64,000 nt of DNA from Ceratodon purpureus (GCA_014871385.1 CM026429.1:15633578-15697577), one strand, 5' to 3'. Positions 50,320 through 60,252 are shown, numbered from the stretch's first letter. Notes: generated from the sequence alone by a model not told the origin. Made by a program: numbers and translations.

Positions 50320-50674
50320 CTGGCATGTTTGGTTAGGCAACGTGACTCTTCTTGATTTGCATATTGTAGAGAAAGAGGGCTTTTTCCGCTTCTAGAACCT
50401 GCTAAACAATTTGAAAGTTAGAAGGCACGGTATAATCTCAACACACCTCACTATTGACCGTCTGTCTAGTGGCAGCATGTCTAACAGAATTCCATTAGAA
50501 GAACGTAGCTTGAGAGACATTTTCGGGTTTATGCTTGCAATAACTGAAAGCAATCCGTGGTGAATTGAGGATTCTCACCTCTATCAAAGCTTGATGAAAT
50601 AAATCTCGCGCACGCTCTAATTTCTTCCCTTTATAGCGACCCAGGAACTTATCCACGACATGGAGCAGCGTGCG
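50320..50674 (-). pseudogene. Captured fragment of splicing factor SYF1/XAB2
   Basis: The segment 50674-50579 translates to a HAT/TPR-like helix pair containing DKFLGRYKGKKLERARDLFH, closely resembling the KFVKRYGKTKLERARELFE region of plant SYF1. It ends at a proper GTGAGA donor. A second piece (50398-50320, cag acceptor and gtacgc donor) reads SLQYANQEESRCLTKHA, matching the next SYF1 stretch LQYAKLEEEYGLAKRAM, but in a frame that does not join the first. An in-frame stop precedes the first piece. Two adjacent host exons with their intron therefore appear to have been copied into the transposon and have since decayed. Confidence 0.65.
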
Positions 50675-50824
50675 TTAACATTAGGATCCTTCAACACGTA
50701 AAGAAGAGATGAGTTACCTACATCACGTCATCACTGACGTTACATTGAGTCACAGCGGACACTATCTGACGTCACAGGAAACATTACAACACGTCTTAAG
50801 TTACATTTCATCACGTTACAAATG

Positions 50825-51049
50825 ACTAGAATACCCTAGTAATCCTCGTTATGAAAAGCCCCTGGATTATCGGACACGTAGGCACAGGGCACTGGAGGAT
50901 AAAACATCTCCAAAACATTGTAACACTGAGCATCAACTTCAATCCGTTGAGGCAGAGTCGGGAACCATTTACATTGACTAACAATAGCGTAGTTTCCTTT
51001 TTCCTAACCGATTACATTGTCGAAGTAATTAATTCTGATTACTCACATC
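50825..51049. repeat. Left copy of the 224-bp direct repeat flanking the satellite
   Basis: Nearly identical to 53715-53938 (roughly 95% by eye), same orientation, beginning CTAGAATACCCTAGTAATCC. On the - strand both copies keep an open frame (WFPTLPQ, then VDAQCYNVLEMFY and CAYVSDNPGAFHN) ending at the same TAG. The changes between copies are mostly single substitutions (R/Q, P/R, V/M, E/G). This suggests a terminal exon of unknown identity. Confidence 0.8.
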
Positions 51050-51055
51050 ACATTA

Positions 51056-53560
51056 GTCACGTCGCATTAAACATAATGTTATGTCACAGAAAACAAAGAC
51101 ACACGTCATGCACAACAAAAACTTACAAACATTAAAAATAAAAAACTGAGAAGGCTACCAAACAGTTGAAGAGGGTCTCGGCTTCGAGAAAACAGTGGTC
51201 ACGTCACAATAAGCATAATGTTATGTCACAGAAAACAAAGACACACGTCATGCTCAACAAAAACTTACAAACATTAGAAAAAAAAAAACAAAGAAGGCTA
51301 CGAAACAGTTGAAGAGGGTCTCGGCTTCGAGAAAACAATGGTCACGTCACAGTAAGCATAATGTTATGTCACAGAAAACAAAGACACACGTCATGCTCAA
51401 CAAAAACTTACAAACATTAGAACCAAAAAAAAACTGAGAAGGCTACGAAACTGTTGAAGAGGGTCTCGGCTTTGAGAAAACAGTGGATACATCATAATAA
51501 ACATAATGTTATGTCACAGAAAACAAAGACACACGTCATGCTCAACAAAAACTTACAAACATTAGAAAAAAAAAAAATCAGAAGGCTACCAAACAGTTAA
51601 AGAGGGTCTCGGCTTTGAGAAAACAGTAGTCACGTCACACTAAGCATAATGTTATGTCACAAAAAACAAAGACACACGTCATGCTCAACAAAAACTTACA
51701 AACATTAAAAATAAAAAAGTGAGAAGGCTACGAAACAGTTGAAGAGGGTCTCGGCTTCGAGAAAACAATGGTCACGTCACAGTAAGCATAATGTTATGTC
51801 ACAGAAAACAAAGACACACGTCATGCTCAACAAAAACTTACAAACATTAGAACCAAAAAAAAACTAAGAAGGCTACGAAACTGTTGAAGAGGGTCTCGGC
51901 TTTGAGAAAACAGTGGATACATCATAATAAACATAATGTTATGTCACAGAAAACAAAGACACACGTCATGCTCAACAAAAACTTACAAACATTAGAACCA
52001 AAAAAAAACTGAGAAGGCTACGAAACTGTTGAAGAGGGTCTCGGCTTTGAGAAAACAGTGGATACATCATAATAAACATAATGTTATGTCACAGAAAACA
52101 AAGACACACGTCATGCTCAACAAAAACTTACAAACATTAGAAAAAAAAAAAATCAGAAGGCTACCAAACAGTTAAAGAGGGTCTCGGCTTTGAGAAAACA
52201 GTAGTCACGTCACACTAAGCATAATGTTATGTCACAAAAAACAAAGACACACGTCATGCTCAACAAAAACTTACAAACATTAAAAATAAAAAAGTGAGAA
52301 GGCTACGAAACAGTTGAAGAGGGTCTCGGCTTCGAGAAAACAATGGTCACGTCACAGTAAGCATAATGTTATGTCACAGAAAACAAAGACAGACGTCATG
52401 CTCAACAAAAACTTACAAACATTAAAAATAAAAAACTGAGAAGGCTACGAAACAGTTGAAGAGGGTCTCGGCTTCGAGAAAACAATGGTCACGTCGCATT
52501 AAACATAATGTTATGTCACAGAAAACAAAGACACACGTCATGCTCAACAAAAACTTACAAACATTAGAAAAAAAAAAACAAAGAAGGCTACGAAACAGTT
52601 GAAGAGGGTCTCCGCTTCGAGAAAACAATGGTCACGTCACAGTAAGCATAATGTTATGTCACAGAAAACAAAGACACACGTCATGCTCAACAAAAACTTA
52701 CAAACATTAGAACCAAAAAAAAACTAAGAAGGCTACGAAACTGTTGAAGAGGGTCTCGGCTTTGAGAAAACAGTGGATACATCATAATAAACATAATGTT
52801 ATGTCACAGAAAACAAAGACACACGTCATGCTCAACAAAAACTTACAAACATTAGAAAAAAAAAAAATCAGAAGGCTACCAAACAGTTAAAGAGGGTCTC
52901 GGCTTTGAGAAAACAGTAGTCACGTCACACTAAGCATAATGTTATGTCACAAAAAACAAAGACACACGTCATGCTCAACAAAAACTTACAAACATTAAAA
53001 ATAAAAAAGTGAGAAGGCTACGAAACAGTTGAAGAGGGTCTCGGCTTCGAGAAAACAATGGTCACGTCACAGTAAGCATAATGTTATGTCACAGAAAACA
53101 AAGACAGACGTCATGCTCAACAAAAACTTACAAACATTAAAAATAAAAAACTGAGAAGGCTACGAAACAGTTGAAGAGGGTCTCGGCTTTGAGAAAACAG
53201 TAGTCACGTCACACTAAGCATAATGTTGTGTCACAAAGAACAAAGACACACGTCATGCACAACAAAAACTTACAAACATCAAAAATAAAAAACTGAGAAG
53301 GCTACGAAACAGTTGAAGAGGGTCTCGGCTTTGAGAAAACAGTGGTCACGTCACACTAAACATAATGTTGTGTCACAAAAAACAAAGACACACGTCATGC
53401 TCAACAAAAACTTACAAACATTAGAGAAAAAAAAAACTCAGAAGGCTACCAAACAGTGAAAGAGGGTCTCGGCTATGAAAAAACAGTAGTCACGTCACAC
53501 TAAGCATAATGTTATGTCATCAACTTCAATGACTCACGTCATGCTCAACAAAAACTTGTA
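51056..53560. repeat. Satellite array, 142-145 bp unit, 17 full copies plus a partial
   Basis: Units begin at about 51056, 51198, 51341, 51486, 51629, 51771, 51916, 52061, 52204, 52346, 52488, 52631, 52776, 52919, 53061, 53203, 53345 and a partial at 53489. Shared blocks are GTCACGTCAC, GCATAATGTTATGTCAC, AAAGACACACGTCATGC, an A run of variable length, and GAGGGTCTCGGCTT. Length changes come mostly from the A run. Variant units recur in a fixed order (gatacatcat type, cacactaag type, acagacgtc type). The set at 51341-51771 reappears at 52631-53061, and part of it again near 52061-52346, so the array grew by multi-unit duplications. Confidence 0.95.
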
Positions 53561-53714
53561 CACCTCTCTCTGAAACTTTACATGCATTTTCATGGAACTA
53601 CTGCTCTTGCATTACTAACTACATAGAGGCTGTTACCATGACCATGTCCATGAACTTATCTATGGAAAATGTGACATCCTGAAAACATTAGAGGTAGTAA
53701 ATTCGACATGCCTA

Positions 53715-53938
53715 CTAGAATACCCTAGTAATCCCCGTTATGAAAAGCCCCTGGATTATCGGACACGTAGGCGCAGGGCATTGGACGATAAAACATCTCC
53801 AAAACATTGTAACACTGAGCATCAACTTCAATCTGTTGAGGCAGAGTCGGGAACCATTTACATTGACTAACAACAGCGTAGTTTCCTTTTTTCTAACCGA
53901 TTACATTGACTAATTAATTAATTCTGATTACTCACATG
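53715..53938. repeat. Right copy of the 224-bp direct repeat flanking the satellite
   Basis: Partner of 50825-51049. A few substitutions separate them, and small differences occur at the inner end (GTCGAAGTAATT against GACTAATTAATT). The satellite and a short unique segment (53,560-53,710) lie between the copies. Confidence 0.8.
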
Positions 53939-54372
53939 TAGGCTATGAAAAGCAAAAACTCTGTCCACACAACAGTTACCAGCCATTATCAAAGAGCTCC
54001 GGATATGTTAAATGTTACATAAAAACGCGTCACAGCTGACAGTAAATCTCGTCACAGGTGACATTACATTGTAACATAGATGACATCATATCACATTTCA
54101 CTACGTTAAAAATGACAGAAGTTTATGTTAACATCACGTTACGGTGGACAGTATACCATGTTACAGTTGACAGGAGTTCGCGTTTCTCTAGACAATATAT
54201 TATGTTTGGAAAGACGTGTGAAAACATGAACGCACAATCAATTCATAGCACGGAAGTAAGGGATAATTACCTGATCACCGCAGGGTAGTTTGACATGCGC
54301 ACGCCCTTAGGGTCCCCAAGTGGAGATCACTTATGGCAGCCGGCTCATCAAACATGAAGAAGGATACTCGAA

Positions 54373-55806
54373 ATGGCGGCAGCCAAGTTAATTCCTGCGT
54401 ACGAGGTCCTCTGTGATGCAATCGTGGACGCCAACAGGAGAGAGGTGGCGCTCCGATTGAAGGACGCAGGTTTTGACCCGGACTTCGCCACAGACTTGTT
54501 TCCTTCAGGTGGGTGTCCGTCGATCAGGTCCTCCGGTGCTCCAACCGCACCAGGAAGCCGGAGGAGACGCCGATCCTCCTCAGTGGAGTCGGACTTCCAA
54601 CCCAGGCGGAGCACGCGCCAAAGGAGTGGTGTGTCGTACCGGGAGGGAGCGGAGGTAGCACACACAAGGGAGACTGCCCTTCCAAAGACTGTGAGTAAAC
54701 CCTAAACCCTAATCGCTATGTCTGTGCTCTCCAATCCTTCTACGCACTGTCTTCATGTATCATCAGTTAGAGTAGGTATTGCAATTTGTTAGTTTATGCT
54801 CACTTTCTGATTGGCAATTAACGCATTATATTTGTTGAGGGTACAAATCCATGTAATTCTTGTCAGGGTTTATGGACAGGGCCGTCATTTCAGTAGTTAG
54901 GTGAGCGGCTTTCACCAATTAGGGTTTCTCTATCTTCGCATTTGTCAGAATCGGAAGGAGAGAGGCGAGGTTTTCGCACAGTGGAGGCAGCGTGCTCCGA
55001 AGGTTCTTTGTCGCAGGAATACGCTGTCGGTGGCGGCTCTCCGATCGGTGCTTGGAGGAGAATTCCACACGCGGTCGGAGATGGAAGACGACCTGGAGGA
55101 TCCGAGAGGGAAGTCCCGCCTCCGCAGCCGTAGCAACATCGGCAAGCCCCGGCGCGTGGAGACAGGCTGGATGGAGAGAGAGGGCGGAGGATGCCCACCA
55201 ACGTCAAAGGCATGGGTTGCGGGTGGTGGGAGGGCGTCTCAGGGACAAGGTCACAGAAAACCTGCAGGTGTTTTGAAGAGACTCCGCGGCGTGGACAGGG
55301 CAGCATCGCAAGACGAAGAAGAAGACGCCACTCCCCCGAGGCGATGGCGTGCTACATCAGACATCTCCTCACCTGTGGGGCGACGTTCCTCGGGCTCCCG
55401 CACCCCCGTTGCATCGGGGAGGGTGCCCATGCGCAACATGCCTCGCGACTCCCACAGCTCGCAGGCAATTCAGTCCGAGGAGGGTGGATTCGATGACGAG
55501 ATGGAGGACGAGTTCGAGGAAGAGGACATGGAGGAGGAGGAAGACATGGAGGGGTACGAGGAGGAAGACGACGGGTCAGCGAAGGAGCCGATGCGAATCA
55601 AATTGGATCGCTATGGCAAGCCAGTCGGATCCCACGAACCACTCCTCAACGCGGCCCTACAGAAGTTCGCACGCGCGGGGAAAGTTCACATGCGTGCGGC
55701 GAGCGGCGAGCGGAGAGCGGCGAGCGAAGATTTGGAGAGCAGAATTACTACGTTTCATCAACTTTTCGGAAGAAGTAAATACCCTATAACCGTGGGCCAC
55801 TACTAA
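54373..55806 (+). CDS. Acidic two-exon protein of unknown function, 3' end overrun by a repeat
   Basis: Exon 1 (54373-54690) starts at an ATG (MAAAKLIPAYEVLCDAIVDA) and has a basic RRSTRQRSG patch. Its donor GTGAGT leads into an intron containing the telo-box AAACCCTAAACCCTAAT. Exon 2 begins at 54949 in the same phase and runs open to 55806. It carries basic, Arg/Ser-rich stretches, a glutamate/aspartate block (EEEDMEEEEDMEGYEEEDD) and a conserved-looking segment MRIKLDRYGKPVGSHEPLLN. From about 55,690 the frame enters the repeat shared with 59.5 kb, so the last 35 or so residues are probably not original. No family is assigned. A regulatory or DNA-binding protein of a transposon is an inference from composition and position. 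Confidence 0.5.
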
Positions 55807-56180
55807 ATTAAGAGTTATAATTTTAGATTTTATTAACTTAGTGTATGTATTGCCGTGGATATATTATCTGAAACCTAATTATTTAAATAGATTCACATTC
55901 ATATTGTATATTTAGGGCTGACGTCATGATGATGTCATATGTGAAGATCTGCAGTTTTTCTTATGAATACGAAATTTTTTCGTAGAGTCATTCTGAATTT
56001 CTTTGAAGATGTGAAAGTATGCTATTTGCTTTTTCCAGTTACTAGCTAATATAGAAATTTAAAACATATTCAAAATTCATAAATGTAAACTTTGTAAATA
56101 TCCTGATATTATTCAAAAGTGGTTTCATAATGTTGTAGCTAGAACCGAGATATATTCCTTGAAAACGTTTTTGTCCCATA
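55690..56180 (+). repeat. Diverged direct repeat, copy 1 (promoter-like module)
   Basis: Collinear with 59495-59985, offset 3,805 bp. It starts with a GAGCGG/GCGAGCGG simple tract, then CCCTATAACCGTGG (55,782-55,795), an ACTAAATTAAG block, ATTGCCGTGGA, the palindrome TGACGTCATGATGATGTCA (55,919-55,937) and an AACCGAGATATA block (about 56,144). It lies about 150 bp before the orphan gene at 56332. Confidence 0.75.
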
Positions 56181-56331
56181 CAATAATTTCACCTTATCGG
56201 ATAAGATCAGATGCTGCTTATTTTGTCTAGCATAACCGTATATAAACCTCACAAGTTTGATCCTCACTTCACTAGGAGCATTGATTTGTAGAATACAGTT
56301 GTTTAGATGTCTGAGGCACACTTTAGGGAGA

Positions 56332-56850
56332 ATGAGTGACTCCCTTGAGGTTATTGCTTGTGAAACAGTTCTACATGGATTACTTCAGCGCATGGCGAAT
56401 GGACCTGACCCCTGGGATTTAGTGGAGTGTAGTACATCAAGGTTTAGGAGTACTCCAGCGGTGATAACCTTTCAAGATGTTGAGAATGCTCGTGCTGTAT
56501 CGAAGTTATGGAAACGTGAGATTGATGGCAGTTCCGAATACGCTTGTCTTCGACTTGCCAAGTGGGATTATGATACATACCCGGGACAGCACTGGACTTC
56601 GAAGAAGGAGTATGAATCATGCAGCTTTAACGAGAACTGGAAAATCTTTAAGAGTTCTTGGTCATTAGCTCGTCCAATTAATGATGATAGATTGGAGAGA
56701 GCATCTTTAGGCGAATTGAGTTGTTGTGAATTAGATCGGCTGAGGTTATTCCTAAGAGAGTATAGGGTCAATTTTCTTTGGTTTCAGCCAGGAGAAAAGG
56801 TGGTGCCAGCACCTGATATATGGGTCTCTCCTATGCATAGATCATTTTGA
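56332..56850 (+). CDS. Orphan 172-aa protein, weakly F-box-like
   Basis: Intronless frame from an ATG (MSDSLEVIACETVLHGLLQR). The stretch NARAVSKLWKREI followed by EYACLRLAKWDY resembles the second half of an F-box (VSKxWRxxxxxxxLWRxL). The rest, rich in Trp and Cys, is not recognised. The first half of an F-box is not evident, so the assignment is tentative. The repeat module with a TGACGTCA palindrome lies just upstream and probably supplies the promoter. An in-frame non-ATG extension upstream is ignored. Confidence 0.5.
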   Translation: MSDSLEVIACETVLHGLLQRMANGPDPWDLVECSTSRFRSTPAVITFQDVENARAVSKLWKREIDGSSEYACLRLAKWDYDTYPGQHWTSKKEYESCSFNENWKIFKSSWSLARPINDDRLERASLGELSCCELDRLRLFLREYRVNFLWFQPGEKVVPAPDIWVSPMHRSF

Positions 56851-57444
56851 AATTATTGATACATCAGCATCTTTGCAATAATAAACATATATATTGAAAT
56901 GACCTGGACTTTCTTAACTGTTGTATTTTTTTGTACCAATTTAAAAAAACTAAAAATAATTTAAGACAGTGGTGGAGGGAGGTAAATGAATCATATCAAG
57001 TGAATATTAAAAATCATTACTAGATATATAAAAAAAAAGAAAAATTTGATTGAGAACGTAGCATGAGGATATATTGCATGTGTAGGGAATAAATTATGAA
57101 TACAAATTCATAAATCAGTTAAAGAAAAAGAAAAGAGATTGAAATAAGGTGAATTATATATAAAGAATGATAGACTGAAGGGTAGAGAAAGAAAGATAGA
57201 TTCAAGGGTAGAAAAGGATAACTTGTAAAACATGTAGATGAAATGTGGAAAATAAAAGAAGGATTAAAATTCAGGAGATAGATATAGACGTCAATATCTA
57301 TTCAAGCCACTAAGGTGATAATATTTATACATTCTTATATATCCCACTAATCAAGGGCGCCGAGCACCCACCTCTTCGATATTTAAGTAGTTGGAGTAGA
57401 AGGTCTCATCCTCTTTGTTTGTTCTCTTCTTGAATCAAGTTCTA
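56851..57444. other. AT-rich spacer
   Basis: About 600 bp of A/T-rich DNA between two + strand orphan genes. A short C/G-rich patch near 57,355-57,375 precedes the next gene. Nothing else is recognised. Confidence 0.4.
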
Positions 57445-57915
57445 ATGAGAGCGTGTTGTGATATGGAAGTTGCTGCGGAAACCACTATCTCACTTGGTGA
57501 TGTCGTTGGCCCATTTCATCCGTATGTGGAGGTCGATGGGGAAGAGGAGTTGAATGGGTGCAGTGAAGGGCATTCTGGAAATGATGGCGTGGAAGTGAAA
57601 GTAGATGTGATAGGAGACCTAGTGGCTGTGTCACAGCCAAGTGTTCACAAACTTTCCCTAGAGGAACCGGTTGTCCCTTTGGCACCTCATGCGTACTCTA
57701 AGGTCGGGAAGATTCCACCGGGGACTTATTCTAGGGAGGCATTACGTGGAAAGAGTGAAGCTATTCCATTGTTGAAACGTCCCCGTATACGACAAGTGCC
57801 AATTGGGGAACGAACAATGAAGTTCAGTGTAGCCTGTCCTGTAGTGCAGGAGGTAGTTAGTGATTTTGCTGAAAATGCGAAAGGGATACCTAAACGCATT
57901 AAGTTCAAGGAATAA
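57445..57915 (+). CDS. Orphan 156-aa protein
   Basis: Intronless frame from an ATG (MRACCDMEVAAETTISLGD). The first half is acidic (EVDGEEELNG, VEVKVDVIGD). The second half is basic and proline-rich (PGTYSREALRGKSE, LLKRPRIRQVPIGERTMKF) and ends KGIPKRIKFKE. No domain recognised. An open frame continues slightly upstream without an ATG. It could be the product of a spliced transposon transcript or a lineage-specific gene. Confidence 0.45.
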   Translation: MRACCDMEVAAETTISLGDVVGPFHPYVEVDGEEELNGCSEGHSGNDGVEVKVDVIGDLVAVSQPSVHKLSLEEPVVPLAPHAYSKVGKIPPGTYSREALRGKSEAIPLLKRPRIRQVPIGERTMKFSVACPVVQEVVSDFAENAKGIPKRIKFKE

Positions 57916-58149
57916 AATCTATATTTAAATGTATTCATGGAAATAGTACAGTCGAACTGTGCTTTGATATAAATAACAAATGCCACTTGTCGAAATGAAT
58001 GCTATTGTAACACAATGTAATAAATGTGAATGACAAAACCTTTATATTGAAATAGGCAATACGAGATTTGTATTGCTGACTCAGTACAAGGAAAAATTCA
58101 ATCACCTCGGACTAAGTATACGCATGAACCCATAATAGTAAAGTGCCTT

Positions 58150-59415
58150 CTACTTTTTAGCCAAAGGGTGTGTCAAGATTCCGTTCTCTAGGACTAGCTT
58201 GACTTCGTTGAAACTAAAGGTAGGCGCATGGATGAAAAGCTCGGCCTCCGGATTGCGGTTGCAGACCTTTAAAAGGATGTAATAAATATGTTTACAGTAT
58301 GAAAACTGTATCTTACCTCGAAACTTAGTCATCGTCTTCGTGAATGCTGGACAATTGCAACTCGGGTAAGAGGTGATGGTGATGTTGTACTGTGTGATGT
58401 TTGGAGCAACGCCCGAATCCAGCCCGATGATGCAACCATGGCCTGGATAAGGTATCATGGTGATGGAACGGAGGCGAGCCTTGAGAGACTGAGAGGAGCC
58501 CATGGAGAGTCGCTGCGCCGGGTTAGGTCGAGTTGCTGTACGTTTGACCATCTTCCCATCTCGCTTACCAGGGTAGCGATCAGCCTCTGCTGGAATCGGC
58601 ATAGAAGCGAGGTTTGCAGGAGGCGGAGCAGATGAGAAGAGACGTCTTGGGGAGACTGGCTTCTTCGGCGGGAGTTGGAACCCTGCGGCTTCAAGGGCGA
58701 GGATCTCAATGAGCTTCAGGTTAGTACCTAGTTTTACTGGCCACACCTCTGGAATCGGCGGCACTTCGAGGTCCTTGGAGTAGTGTGCAACCCACTTGCG
58801 CCTTGTGCCTTTCACGCAGCGCTCAATATCATCGGAGCAGAAGAAAAACTCTGTCCTCTCAACCGTATTCCTGCGATAGTTAGTCCAAACTCCGGTGTAG
58901 GTCGGTGCAGCAGTGAAGTTTGGGCCCCTGACGATTCTCTCAGTGCACTTCTTTTTTGTACCAGCTCTTTGGGCCCAGCAGCACTTTGCAGAAGCTTTGT
59001 GAAGTCTTGCAATGTGCCACTCCTTCACATCAACCTTGGTTTCTTCAACAGCGTTGACATGGCGAACGCCGACCTCGTTCACAGGAGACGTTGGGGGCGT
59101 GTAAGCTTCTTGGGCGGGAGATTCTTGGGCCTCTTCTTCTTCAGCATCGTCTTCGACAATGATGGGCAGCTGGACAGGGCGAGCTCGAACGTTGCGTCCA
59201 ACACCTCTAGGACGTGAGAAGTTAACCTTGTCTGGTCGGTGTGACTCCTCGTCAGCTCCGATGGGAACGTCCGCCTTACGCTTCTGTGATCCAAACACCT
59301 CTGCTCTGGCCAGGACAGGCTGACGGGTGCAGAACTCATCTGCACCAGGCATATCCAGCATGGGATCTTTAAGGACTTTAGGATTTCCTGTTTTCTTCGC
59401 CAAGCGTTCCGCCAT
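58150..59415 (-). CDS. SWIM zinc-finger protein
   Basis: The first ATG gives 421 aa (MAERLAKKTGNPKVLKDPML). The frame stays open upstream, and a good acceptor (CCCCCTACTACCAG, about 59,473-59,486) suggests a preceding exon, so the true N-terminus may be missing. The middle has a cysteine cluster (KCCWAQ, KKKCTERIV, FFFCSDD, RCVKG). Near the C-terminus is a SWIM zinc finger: SYPSCNCPAFTK followed by SYCKHIYYILLK (CxC...CxH). SWIM domains bind DNA or protein and occur in MULE transposases and plant regulators. An acidic stretch (EDDAEEEEAQE) lies in the first half. The 5' side runs into the repeat module at 59.5 kb, from which a divergent + gene also starts. Confidence 0.7.
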   Translation of the reverse strand: MAERLAKKTGNPKVLKDPMLDMPGADEFCTRQPVLARAEVFGSQKRKADVPIGADEESHRPDKVNFSRPRGVGRNVRARPVQLPIIVEDDAEEEEAQESPAQEAYTPPTSPVNEVGVRHVNAVEETKVDVKEWHIARLHKASAKCCWAQRAGTKKKCTERIVRGPNFTAAPTYTGVWTNYRRNTVERTEFFFCSDDIERCVKGTRRKWVAHYSKDLEVPPIPEVWPVKLGTNLKLIEILALEAAGFQLPPKKPVSPRRLFSSAPPPANLASMPIPAEADRYPGKRDGKMVKRTATRPNPAQRLSMGSSQSLKARLRSITMIPYPGHGCIIGLDSGVAPNITQYNITITSYPSCNCPAFTKTMTKFRGKIQFSYCKHIYYILLKVCNRNPEAELFIHAPTFSFNEVKLVLENGILTHPLAKK

Positions 59416-59494
59416 TCGAAGCTTGAGTTCCTTCTTCGAAGATCCAGTTCCGCCTACATCTCCTTTCAGGAACTGGTAGTAGGGGGAAAGTTCG

Positions 59495-59985
59495 TACGTG
59501 AGCGGAGAGCGTAGAGCGGAGAGCGGTGAGCGCAGAATGGAGAGCACAGAATTGAGAATTAGGAAAATTTTCAAAAGCAAAGTAGACCCTATAACCGTGG
59601 AAAATTACTAAATTAAGGCTTGATTTTGACACTTTTTTTAGAAAAATAGTGCATTACCGTGGAAATTAGGATTATCTCTGGTAAGAATTTATTACGTTTG
59701 TTCTCTAAGATACAAATTAGGGCTGATGTCATGATGACGTCATGCATATATTTTGTTAGATTTCTCATGGATTTAGGCAAGATATAATGATCAGGCGTTA
59801 AGTTCTAGATCAAACAATTAATTCTTTCATAGGTTTATGTAAATGCACAAGGAAAGAAACAACTTTCACAGAACATAAAGGAGGCAAGGTTTGAAAACTT
59901 CCTGGAATATTTCAAAATTCGTGTATAATATCTTAACTGCTGAAACCAAGATATACCTTGTTAGAGTCCTTGTCTTCATCGAAGA
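59495..59985 (+). repeat. Diverged direct repeat, copy 2 (divergent promoter-like module)
   Basis: Partner of 55690-56180. It shares the GAGCGGAGAGCG tract, CCCTATAACCGTGG (59,587-59,600), ACTAAATTAAG, ATTACCGTGGA, the palindrome TGATGTCATGATGACGTCA (59,724-59,742) and AACCAAGATATA (about 59,945). Its final part (GGAATATTTCAnAnTTC through AACCAAGATnTA) recurs once more at about 60,773-60,832, downstream of the next gene. It sits between the SWIM gene (-) and the orphan gene at 60253 (+). Confidence 0.75.
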
Positions 59986-60252
59986 TTACTCTCTCTTCGT
60001 AGGCAGCAAAGCATCTTCATTTCAGTGATACAAGTAGGAGATTTTCATCATCAAACAACACTTGGTAAGCTGGGTTCCAGAGAAGGAGGTCACTCTTGGT
60101 TTCTTGAGCTTGTCTCTAGATGGCGTATTTGGATAGTGACACAGTCCTTGGCATGCTGTGCTGTATGCGAAGGTAGCGTAGGAGTTCGGGGATGTCAATC
60201 TGCAAGCTTGCCTGTAACGTTTTAAGAGTACAACAATTTAGTGTGTTGCGCG

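Larger units (their letters stand above)
41354..54280. mobile_element. CACTA (En/Spm) transposon, right end not located
   Basis: The left tip reads CACTAGAGCAGAACAGCATT and is directly followed by DNA packed with TGACGT/ACGTCA and GCGTTA-type motifs. These motifs continue in introns and spacers up to about 54.2 kb. Inside lie a tnp2-type transposase gene on the - strand, a second - strand gene, a captured host fragment and a satellite. Dense subterminal motifs and a CACTA tip are standard for this superfamily. I looked for the matching inverted TAGTG tip near 54.2-54.4 kb and did not find it, so the right boundary is only where the motif density stops. The element may be truncated or larger. 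Confidence 0.6.

Noticed and set aside
50460..50480. TAGTG at about 50,475 as right end of the CACTA element
   Set aside because: Inner bases do not match the left tip and the element's motifs continue well beyond it.
51056..53560. CRISPR-like array
   Set aside because: Units are contiguous satellite copies of 142-145 bp without unique spacers.
54348..54665. 105-aa frame antisense to the acidic gene's first exon
   Set aside because: Opposite strand of an exon with a supported donor site; composition mirrors the Arg/Ser-rich coding strand.
58783..59217. 144-aa + strand frame inside the SWIM gene
   Set aside because: Shadow of the SWIM coding frame, which has a recognisable zinc-finger motif.
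55690..59985. LTR retrotransposon formed by the two 0.5-kb direct repeats
   Set aside because: No TG...CA ends, primer-binding site, polypurine tract, or gag/pol domain between them; the internal genes lie on both strands.
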